The notes beneath the pieces were generated by a model that worked only from the letters and a program-made list of their open reading frames with translations, searched no databases and was not told the origin of the DNA. From positions 1-39,503 of IMG/VR virus record IMGVR_UViG_3300033144_002727: DNA of 39,503 nt, one strand, 5' to 3'. Of the stretch, positions 6,108-13,430 are shown piece by piece. The translations under genes were made by a program, and so were the position numbers. Position 1 is the first letter of the stretch, and each line of letters starts with the position of its first letter. Source of the stretch: a virus.

Positions 6108-9100
6108 TTGGGCAGGTCTTACGCTTCAGGCAATAAGGCGAAAGCCTTTTGTGATCGCTGCGGATTCCAGTACAAGCTCCACGACCTCCGGGATGAGGTA
6201 GTGGATATGCACGAGACGGGTCTCAAGGTCTGTCCAGAGTGTTGGGATCCTGACCAGCCGCAGCTCCAGGTTGGCCGCTGGCCCGTTTCAGATCCGCAGG
6301 CTCTGCGAAGCCCAAGACCAGCAGGGGAGTCCGGTGGGAGGGAGGACGGGTGGCTTGTTTTTGATTACGACAATTTAGACAACTGGAAAACACATCACGG
6401 ACAGGTATACCGGAACCCACAAAACAAAACGATCATTTTCGCAGCCAGCAATGAGCTGTCCAAGAGTCCAGGTTTTCACACCGACGACGTTTCGATTGAG
6501 GCAGCCTACTACCGATGGGCGAGGCTTCGCTTCCGCGTTTTGGAATGGCCCGAGCCCAGTTGGGGTGTTGAGGCGACCCTGGCCCCGAATGTTGTAGCTC
6601 TTTGGAGATTTTCGCGTCCTTACGGGCTAGACAACAGGCCTTCCGATGTTCAGTTTGCGAACTCCGGGAATGAGATACATGATTGGTATTGGGACTTTTC
6701 CAAAGAGGCTTTGCCCGCATCTCCTCCGATCGACCAAGAACCGTATCCGTGGAATGAAGTTGTAGATCGATGCCGGATACATATTTTCAAACTTGCGACC
6801 AAGGCTACCGATCCGGACTACGTTGCCCAAAGTTTCAAAATAGAGATATTTGATCTTTCGTTTATCCCCCAGCGGGTCCAGCCCCCTATCGATACAAGGT
6901 ACGGGATTGTGAACTGGGATTTCAGCTCTCCCGAGTTCAATCGTGGTCGCGCCGGAAACAGGACAAGGAACAACGAGGGGGCCGATTCCGTTCCGGGGTG
7001 GCTAGCGACACCAGCCCCCCTCCTTCCGACAGATAGTCAGCCCGGGTACATCGGCGGCATCGGGGTATCCGAGATGGCTAGTGATCTTTCCGGAGTGAAT
7101 CACCTTGGCAAAAGGGTGTATATGTTCCCCCATTACGTGCCCAGCCAAGTTTCGCAGTTGACGACAACGTCTATCGCTCCGGATACAGAGTACACCGTGA
7201 GCGCCGATTTCTATCGCAACACGGGTGTTCCCGCGACTGAGTATTGCCTTCGATTGCGTTCAGGTTCAAGACTTCTATCCAGCTCCTCAAGCCCGGTTCC
7301 GGCGGAAGGTCACGGCGTTACCTCTACGGCTTCCTTTACGGCGGGAGCCTCTGAAGTTTTTGATGGCCCAATAGAAGTGGAAGTAGAAAACTCTGCGCCT
7401 CCCTTCCAGGTGGTTGGAGAGACGCGGACGTGCTCGTTTGGCAATGTCCGGCTTTCTTCTCGCTCCGCATCGTCGTACAAGTGGGACTTCAAGGATGGAA
7501 CTGACGGGTTCTCTGCGGTCAACGGAACCGTTACGCACGATCCTGCCGGAACGATAAGGCTGACCAGTTTAGGAAACGTGGGAGATGACTTTTCTGTCCG
7601 TCTCCGAAGAGACAATCTTTCTGGAATTTTGGCGGCGAACGTCATGAAGATGCGAATGATGTGCCGCGTGCTCACGGCCCCCGCTGCGACGTACTTGGGG
7701 ATGCTTAAATACAAGAGGCACTGGGGATGGCAAACATTCAGTCCGTTAGCACCAGACCCTGGATTTTCCCAGAACCCAGACCAGTGGATGGTTTTGGAGT
7801 GGGATATGCCGGGCTCCGCTGATGGCTGGACGCAGGCGCTCTCGTCTTTCGAGTGGGTTCTTTGGCAATCGGGCGATGGAAACGGGACACCCGTGGATAG
7901 CGTGGGTGTTATCGAGATTGATTGGATTAGCCTGGAGAAGTACCCCAAAGACCCGGATGTTGAAACGTCTTTTGGTGTGAAAAATCCAGACTTTGCACTT
8001 CCCGTTCTTTGGGATCCGGCCATTACGACATACCAGCATTTCGGGAATACAACGACTGCGGTTCCGGGTTGGGTGTGCGACGAATCCGTCGATCCCGTGG
8101 GGGCACCCTCAGAGGGGAATGTTGGGGTTCATAATTTTAATTCTCCCACGATCGACTTGCCTAGTTTTGAGAGGGGGGTTCACATCAGCGCCCAGACAGA
8201 CGTTCCCATTGGGTTGACTCAGTCCCTGGGGAAGGTGATCGAAGCGAACACGAGGTACACGTTTCAATTCGATGTCGGAAGAAGGTTAAGCGCAACTCTT
8301 CCAGTTTCGTACAAGGGAAGTATCCGTGCTGGCGGTGTGGAAATTGTATCTACCGATACGTTGTATCAAGAGCAAAAAGTAAGCCCTGCTGCGGGAGAGT
8401 CGGCAACGACAGGATGCACGTTTAGAACTTTCAACGACGATGCTTACATTGGCGATGAAATGGAAATCCGCCTGGAAAATTCCGCGACAGACATAACTGT
8501 GAATGGACCTGTTGCGTTCGACAATGTGAAGTTTTTTTCCGAGCCTGTTCCAAATGTCCAGCCTGTCGTGAAATACGATTTCTCTCTGGGGACACCGACG
8601 CTTACTAGCCCGGCGAGTTTAGGTAACAACTATGGAATCGAAGGCTGGGCTTACTTTGACTCCGGCCAGCATCCGGCTTCGGGTTCTTTGACTGTGCCTA
8701 CGGCTGGGTTGGTCTCGCTAAACACTGAAAGCGATTGGGACAACCCGCTTTTCACATACTGGGACGTACCTAGCCCTGGCGTAAAGGCAAGCGTTCCGAC
8801 AGGCGAAGTGAACTTTGTGAGGATGCAGATCCGTCGCACGACCGAAGGGTCTGTGGGATTCAAAGAATGGAAGGGTCGCTTCTACTGGGTTAGCCAGGAC
8901 CGAGAGCAAGAAGGTTTGTACCCGTTTGCGGATTATGCCGAAATTGGAGAGCCTGAGTTTGACAGTTCTACCGGTTTTGAAATCCTCACCTGGGAAGTTG
9001 GAAACAATCCGAGGTGGCGAGAAGAAGGCACCGCCACCGGGTTCAGGATTGACCTTTACGAATATTCGGGTTCAGGCACGAGGGACGTTTTTGAGATTTC

Positions 9101-9137
9101 ATACATCTGGTTTTTGGACAAACATCAAGGATTTTAA
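6108..9137 (+). CDS. Large modular virion protein: Cys4 domain plus five jelly-roll-like modules
   Basis: The 1009-residue protein starts at TTG 6108 right after the previous stop. The N-terminus (MGRSYASG...) fits small phage proteins that contain SxSYASG-x-x-A and PQL...DPQALRSPRP (50-71). Cysteines C15-x2-C18 and C42-x2-C45 form a zinc-ribbon-like set. The rest alternates two beta-sandwich-like module types: A at about 82-255, 458-613 and 822-1003 (start F/W-D-F/Y, end in I-E/D-I/L...F/W), and B at about 266-450 and 622-810 (N-x-D/F start, VPGW, N/D-T-x-YT, FxNV end). B modules resemble carbohydrate-binding jelly rolls. Placement between two connector paralogues suggests a tail-associated receptor-binding protein fused to a neck protein. 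Domain edges are approximate. Confidence 0.55.
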   Translation: MGRSYASGNKAKAFCDRCGFQYKLHDLRDEVVDMHETGLKVCPECWDPDQPQLQVGRWPVSDPQALRSPRPAGESGGREDGWLVFDYDNLDNWKTHHGQVYRNPQNKTIIFAASNELSKSPGFHTDDVSIEAAYYRWARLRFRVLEWPEPSWGVEATLAPNVVALWRFSRPYGLDNRPSDVQFANSGNEIHDWYWDFSKEALPASPPIDQEPYPWNEVVDRCRIHIFKLATKATDPDYVAQSFKIEIFDLSFIPQRVQPPIDTRYGIVNWDFSSPEFNRGRAGNRTRNNEGADSVPGWLATPAPLLPTDSQPGYIGGIGVSEMASDLSGVNHLGKRVYMFPHYVPSQVSQLTTTSIAPDTEYTVSADFYRNTGVPATEYCLRLRSGSRLLSSSSSPVPAEGHGVTSTASFTAGASEVFDGPIEVEVENSAPPFQVVGETRTCSFGNVRLSSRSASSYKWDFKDGTDGFSAVNGTVTHDPAGTIRLTSLGNVGDDFSVRLRRDNLSGILAANVMKMRMMCRVLTAPAATYLGMLKYKRHWGWQTFSPLAPDPGFSQNPDQWMVLEWDMPGSADGWTQALSSFEWVLWQSGDGNGTPVDSVGVIEIDWISLEKYPKDPDVETSFGVKNPDFALPVLWDPAITTYQHFGNTTTAVPGWVCDESVDPVGAPSEGNVGVHNFNSPTIDLPSFERGVHISAQTDVPIGLTQSLGKVIEANTRYTFQFDVGRRLSATLPVSYKGSIRAGGVEIVSTDTLYQEQKVSPAAGESATTGCTFRTFNDDAYIGDEMEIRLENSATDITVNGPVAFDNVKFFSEPVPNVQPVVKYDFSLGTPTLTSPASLGNNYGIEGWAYFDSGQHPASGSLTVPTAGLVSLNTESDWDNPLFTYWDVPSPGVKASVPTGEVNFVRMQIRRTTEGSVGFKEWKGRFYWVSQDREQEGLYPFADYAEIGEPEFDSSTGFEILTWEVGNNPRWREEGTATGFRIDLYEYSGSGTRDVFEISYIWFLDKHQGF

Positions 9138-9139
9138 TC

Positions 9140-9343
9140 ATGCCTAAGGTTGGCAATAAACATTTTGGGTACGACCCTGCCGGAATTGCGGCGGCGCAGG
9201 CGGAGTCCGCGAAAACGGGCATCGCAATGGAAAAAACAAAGTCTTACGCGGCTGGTGGCGCGGTGCCGAGCGGCGGCAATCCCGTCCGTGGCGAAGGTGC
9301 TGTGATGCGGAAGAAGCAGTGCAAAATGGTGGGGCGTAAGTAA
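9140..9343 (+). CDS. Small basic phage protein
   Basis: The 67-residue product begins MPKVGNKHFGYDPAG and is Ala/Gly/Lys-rich, with AGGAVPSGG around 38-46 and a basic end RGEGAVMRKKQCKMVGRK. Many marine podovirus-like genomes carry a short gene of this design (MPxVGxKxFxY...RGxGAAxR...) in the tail module. Its function is not known to me; it could be a minor virion or DNA-binding protein given its charge. It starts two bases after the upstream stop and overlaps the next gene (TAATG). The AGG-A-V run resembles short motifs in other virion proteins of this window. Confidence 0.6.
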   Translation: MPKVGNKHFGYDPAGIAAAQAESAKTGIAMEKTKSYAAGGAVPSGGNPVRGEGAVMRKKQCKMVGRK

Positions 9344-10203
9344 TGACTATTGGAACTACGCAAACATTTAACCTTGAAGTTGTTGACATTATCGAAGAGG
9401 CGTACGACCGCGCGGGCTTGAAGATGGAGACAGGCTACGACTTCAGGGCAGGGAAGCGCAGTATCGACCTCTTGATGCTGGAGTGGCAAAACCGCAACAT
9501 CGACATTTGGATGGTGGAAGAGCGGTACTGGCGATCTGACTACGATGGATCTTTGAATGTCGGGTATCAGCCGGAGGTAGGCCAGAGTGAATACGAATTA
9601 GAGCCGGGGACTGTAGACGTTTTGGATGTCATTGTCCGCAGGGGATCCGGACTGAGCGTGTCGAAGTACACTACTGGGTGGTCGGACACGAGGTTGTCGA
9701 AGATTCCGGAAAGAAGCTACGCGGCGCTTCCGTCGAAGCTGACGCAAGGCACTCCGTCTTCGTATTACGTGAAGACTCCGGAAATCCTAAACGAGACAAC
9801 TGCGGTCGGGGCTTCGGGTGGTGCGCAGCGGGCTACGATTGTTTTGTACCCTGCCCCGGATGCGGTGACTTACAACATCTTGTATTGGCGAACCAAGCGG
9901 ATTGCAGATGCCGGGACTGGCGCGAACACGATAGAGGTACCGGGCCAGTTTTTACCGGCCCTCGTTTCGGGGTTGGCTTACAAGATTTGCATGAAGCACG
10001 GAGAGGTGGGTGGTCGGCTGCCGTCTTTGAAGACGGATTATGACGAACAGATCATGCTTCTTGGAAAATCTGCCTCTCCAAACGATGAGGGTCAGACGAC
10101 GGTTCCGACCCAGCAATCACCTGCTGCGCAGCAGTACCCGATGGCGCGGGGCAGAGACGGACAAGTTAGAATCGCTAGATCTTCTGGTCGGCGACGGATG
10201 TAG
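9343..10203 (+). CDS. Head-tail connector protein, P22 gp4-like, copy 2
   Basis: The 286-residue protein is a paralogue of 5352-6107. It has VVDIIEEAYDRAGLKMETGY, DFRAGKRSIDLLMLEWQNRN and IDIWMVEE in the N-terminal helical domain, P-S-S-YYVKTPEIL and TIVLYPAPDAVTYNILYWRT in the beta part, and QFLPALVSGLAYKICMKHG before the end. It is longer by a Gln/Pro/Ser-rich basic tail (about 235-286: QTTVPTQQSPAAQQYP then RSSGRRRM). An insertion-like stretch (WSDTRLSKIPERSYAALPSKL) corresponds to the ISQPTYSTIPNKL region of copy 1. Two diverged copies suggest subfunctions, for example one contacting portal and one contacting fibre or tail. Start overlaps the previous stop. Confidence 0.6.
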   Translation: MTIGTTQTFNLEVVDIIEEAYDRAGLKMETGYDFRAGKRSIDLLMLEWQNRNIDIWMVEERYWRSDYDGSLNVGYQPEVGQSEYELEPGTVDVLDVIVRRGSGLSVSKYTTGWSDTRLSKIPERSYAALPSKLTQGTPSSYYVKTPEILNETTAVGASGGAQRATIVLYPAPDAVTYNILYWRTKRIADAGTGANTIEVPGQFLPALVSGLAYKICMKHGEVGGRLPSLKTDYDEQIMLLGKSASPNDEGQTTVPTQQSPAAQQYPMARGRDGQVRIARSSGRRRM

Positions 10204-10211
10204 GAGAACAC

Positions 10212-10886
10212 ATGACTTACGCAGAACTTAAAGTGGCGATTCAGAATTATGTGCAAAATTCTGACAGTGTCTTTACCGCTTCGATTGATGACTTTATTCG
10301 GACTTCGGAAGATCGCGTTTATCGATCCGTTCAGATGCCTGCATTCTGGAAATCCAAGGCTTCAGCAAAGATTGGCGAAACGACGACGATCACCCTTCCT
10401 GCGGGCGCGGTGGAAGTTTACGATGTCAGAGTAAGCCAGACAGATAATATTTCTTCTGGCCCGTGGAGTTACTTGCTTCGGAAAGACTATGATTTCTTGC
10501 TAGAGGCGTATCCGGGAACATCGGCGGCTGTGTCTACGGGTGTTCCGAAATACTACGCAGTGAGCAGTGCTGGGGTGAGCGGAAGCGTAGACCCTGAATT
10601 AAAGATCGAGATTGCGCCGCAGCCATCTACGGCCAATTATTACTACGCAGCCGATTACTACGGAAAGACCGCTGCCGGGTCGCTGACGGATAATTCGGTA
10701 AGCCAGACTTGGCTTAGCGTCACTTTCCCTGACATACTTTTGTATGGCTCACTGGCCGAGGCTTACTCCTTTATGAAGGGTGAGCCGGGTTTGATTCAGT
10801 ATTACGAGCAGCGATTTGCTGATGGTCTTGCCACAATGGGCTCCGTGGTGACCGGGGAAGATGCAACGGTCGGAAACGCAGCGTAA
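10212..10886 (+). CDS. Tail adaptor protein, SU10-adaptor-like
   Basis: The 224-residue protein matches, by eye, the SU10-type adaptor family: YAELKVAIQNYVQNSDSVF, then IDDFIRTSEDRVYRSVQMPAFW, a beta region with ITLPAGAVEVYDVRV, the GVPKYYAV and IEIAPQPS pattern, YYYAADYYGKTAAGSL, TWLSV and a C-terminal helix LLYGSLAEAYSFMKGEPGLIQYYEQRF. Proteins of this family form the ring linking portal or neck to the tail nozzle and fibres. RBS GGAGA lies just before ATG 10212. It follows the second connector copy and precedes the fibre gene, the expected place. Family recall is from memory, but several independent landmarks agree. Confidence 0.72.
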   Translation: MTYAELKVAIQNYVQNSDSVFTASIDDFIRTSEDRVYRSVQMPAFWKSKASAKIGETTTITLPAGAVEVYDVRVSQTDNISSGPWSYLLRKDYDFLLEAYPGTSAAVSTGVPKYYAVSSAGVSGSVDPELKIEIAPQPSTANYYYAADYYGKTAAGSLTDNSVSQTWLSVTFPDILLYGSLAEAYSFMKGEPGLIQYYEQRFADGLATMGSVVTGEDATVGNAA

Positions 10887-10895
10887 GGATCCGGA

Positions 10896-13430
10896 ATGGC
10901 AACTACCTACTCTGACAACTACCAGTTGAAGCTCATTGGTTCCGGCCTGGAGGCCGGAACATGGGGCACTTCCACGAACGCAAACCTGAAACTCCTAGAG
11001 CAAATGGCCGGGTCTTCCTCATCAGTAACTATTACAAGCACTGTTGACGGTTCTGTTTACACTTCCGGAACGAAAACTTTCCAGTTCGTAACGCAGGACA
11101 GCGCCGCCGCCGGAGAAGGCGGAGGAAAGGGTCGTAGCAACTACATAAAGTTTAGAGGCGCTACAGGCGGAGATGCAACGGTTCAGATTTGCGGGAACTC
11201 AACAGGCTCTGCTTGCGAAAGGGTTTTCTGGGCGCATAACCTTTTGGACACAGCGGACGCGACGATTACGTTCAAAAATCACGACGCATCGAATGATTCT
11301 TATGTTCTCGGAAAAGGCGCAGTTGCGTTGCTTCACGTCTCAAGCGATGGTGTCCACAATGTATTGCAAGTTTCCCAGATTGATCAAATTGATAATTTTG
11401 ATGTAGGCACAACGAAAATTCTCGTCAAAGACGAGCAAAACAGCGCTCTTCAGTTCTTGACGGGTAGTGCCCGTTCCTCATTAAACTCGATGCTTTCTCT
11501 TGATACTTCTTCTGCGGGTAGTGGCAAAAGGGTTGTCGTCCATCCAGAGGCCGACTTGCTGGACATCCAAACAGGTAATGGCATCAACTTCGACCCTGGT
11601 ACGAACAATTATTTTACAGTCCCCAACACAGAAGCAACTGCGATTCTTTTCAAAGATTCCGGCGGTGAAGAGTATATCAGCATAAACAGTGTTGGAAATA
11701 AGTTGAGTCTTGGGGACGCTGTGGTTGACGTAACAATCAACTCAAGCGAGGTCGAGTTCACTGCCGCTACGGATTTCAAATTAACAAATTCTGCCACGGC
11801 ACTGGAAATCAAGGATGGGGCATCCGATTTCGTAAAATTTGATACGGCTGCAAGTCCAAGCAAAGTGACGGTTACTGGAGACTTGGAAGCGGGGGTTTTG
11901 ACTGCCACTACGGCCACTGCCACGACTGCGACATTCAGCGGAATCGCGACATTCGGGTCTCAAATTGACATCAACGCGGCAGTCGCGATCGATCTATCAA
12001 GCCAAGCCAGTGATATTAAAATCGCAGACACTACCGACGCGGCGCTTGCGATCAAAGCGGGCACAAAGGTATTCATCGAGTGCGACTCGCGAACAACCGG
12101 AAATGGGGAGACCCTGGTTCTCGGTTCCGCCGACATTCATCAGATCGATATTGATTCCCCGAAGATTGATGTTTCCACGCAGGCGACAGAGTTCTTGTTC
12201 AACAACAGTGAAGCCGAGTCTCTAAAGTTCACGAATGGCTCGGATACGTTCATGCACTTCGACGCGGCGGCTAACGATGTTGAGTTTTTTAAGCCGGTCA
12301 AGGTTACGGGCGCGGTCGATGTGACGGGCGCGGTCGATGTGACGGGGGCCCTCGATGTGACGGGGGCGCTTGACGTGACGACAACCATTAACTCGGGCGC
12401 AGGAATTATTGCAGGAAATAGCCTCACGGTTACAACCGGAAACCTTAATGTCACTTCGGGAAATATCTACTTAGGCCTTAACGCGAAATCCATACTTATC
12501 GATGACGCTGCCGGCAATCCGGCGAGAGTGGTGACTGTCGGAGCGAACGACCAGCTCGCGCTGGGGTCCACGAACATAGACCGGATAGAGTTGCAGTGCA
12601 GTGAGAATGCCTTCAAGGTGCAGGTGGCTTCTGGTGGCCTGAAAAACATTTGGACGGATCTGTCCACGGAGCTGGACTCTACGGGTGACGCGGTTGACTG
12701 GAAACTGGACAGCAACAATGTGGCCGCACTGGAGATCAAGGACGGCGCAGGTGACTCGATGCTTACGTTCGACACGGTTGATGCGACGAAGTCAATCGAC
12801 GCGAGTTGTCTATTTACAGCAAACGGAGGCGTCCGCACGGGGCTTAACCAAAACGTAATTCTAGGTGTGGGTGGCGAGTATTATATCCGGAACACTGCTG
12901 GTGTTACCGATGACTACCGAGTCATGGCGATTTCCGGAACGACCAACCTTATTGAGATCGGGGAGAGCGCCAACGGCAAGAACGATGGCATTAGCATGAA
13001 AGCGTCTGGAGATGCCACCGATGTAGAGAACCTTCTTACATACGAGTACGGAGCCACGGTAAACAAGGTTTGGCACGAGGGCAATCTCCCAGCCCCCAAC
13101 ACTGCCCCGTCTGTCGCGGGAACGACTGGTGTTTCTCCGACAAACAACCTAAACAAGAAGGGCGGGTTCAATGTCGGGAAAGTCAGGTTTTATTTTGATA
13201 CGGTGGAAGTGGCTAAAGCGGTAACGCTAGATGTCACGCCGTCTGGTTTCGTTGCGATATGGACGGTCCAAGTTACAGGCACCTCTGATAGTCATACCAG
13301 CGCCGCGACGGCTATCAAAGCGGAGGTCAAGCCTGGATCGGCCACGACGATCCGGATTAAAAACTCGGCTTCTGGCAGCGGCGTTAAGGATGGCTATATG
13401 TCCTACTTTTGTGTTGGCGAGGCTTCATGA
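10896..13430 (+). CDS. Tail fibre protein with beta-repeat shaft
   Basis: The 844-residue protein opens MATTYSDNYQLKLIGSGLEAGTWGTSTN, typical of the attachment domain of many marine podovirus fibres. The long Thr/Ser/Ala/Asp-rich body contains four related segments, A-x-A/S-L-x-IKDG-x-x-D...FD, near residues 243, 297, 435 and 606, and a perfect tandem VTGA(V/L)D repeat at 470-493, pointing to a trimeric beta-helical or beta-prism shaft. The C-terminus (APSVAGTTGVSPTNNLNKKG, KVRFYFDTVEVAKAVTL...) is globular and may be the tip. It would bind the host surface. RBS AAGGAT precedes ATG 10896, and the stop overlaps the next gene (ATGA at 13427). Confidence 0.75.
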   Translation: MATTYSDNYQLKLIGSGLEAGTWGTSTNANLKLLEQMAGSSSSVTITSTVDGSVYTSGTKTFQFVTQDSAAAGEGGGKGRSNYIKFRGATGGDATVQICGNSTGSACERVFWAHNLLDTADATITFKNHDASNDSYVLGKGAVALLHVSSDGVHNVLQVSQIDQIDNFDVGTTKILVKDEQNSALQFLTGSARSSLNSMLSLDTSSAGSGKRVVVHPEADLLDIQTGNGINFDPGTNNYFTVPNTEATAILFKDSGGEEYISINSVGNKLSLGDAVVDVTINSSEVEFTAATDFKLTNSATALEIKDGASDFVKFDTAASPSKVTVTGDLEAGVLTATTATATTATFSGIATFGSQIDINAAVAIDLSSQASDIKIADTTDAALAIKAGTKVFIECDSRTTGNGETLVLGSADIHQIDIDSPKIDVSTQATEFLFNNSEAESLKFTNGSDTFMHFDAAANDVEFFKPVKVTGAVDVTGAVDVTGALDVTGALDVTTTINSGAGIIAGNSLTVTTGNLNVTSGNIYLGLNAKSILIDDAAGNPARVVTVGANDQLALGSTNIDRIELQCSENAFKVQVASGGLKNIWTDLSTELDSTGDAVDWKLDSNNVAALEIKDGAGDSMLTFDTVDATKSIDASCLFTANGGVRTGLNQNVILGVGGEYYIRNTAGVTDDYRVMAISGTTNLIEIGESANGKNDGISMKASGDATDVENLLTYEYGATVNKVWHEGNLPAPNTAPSVAGTTGVSPTNNLNKKGGFNVGKVRFYFDTVEVAKAVTLDVTPSGFVAIWTVQVTGTSDSHTSAATAIKAEVKPGSATTIRIKNSASGSGVKDGYMSYFCVGEAS
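12303..12374 (+). repeat. Four tandem 18-bp units encoding VTGA(V/L)D
   Basis: Units at 12303-12320, 12321-12338, 12339-12356 and 12357-12374 follow gtgacgggcgcggtcgat with a few changes, mostly in the third and fourth units. They encode VTGAVD, VTGAVD, VTGALD, VTGALD in the fibre shaft. Length can change by whole units without frame loss, so the shaft length could vary between related phages. Confidence 0.85.

Noticed and set aside
5495-6136. 213-codon plus-strand frame overlapping the first connector gene
   Set aside because: Alternate frame of the connector gene, Cys/Gly/Arg-rich, no RBS, no recognisable sequence.
12303-12374. 18-bp repeats as a protein-binding or recombination array
   Set aside because: They are coding and match the beta-repeat shaft pattern of the fibre.
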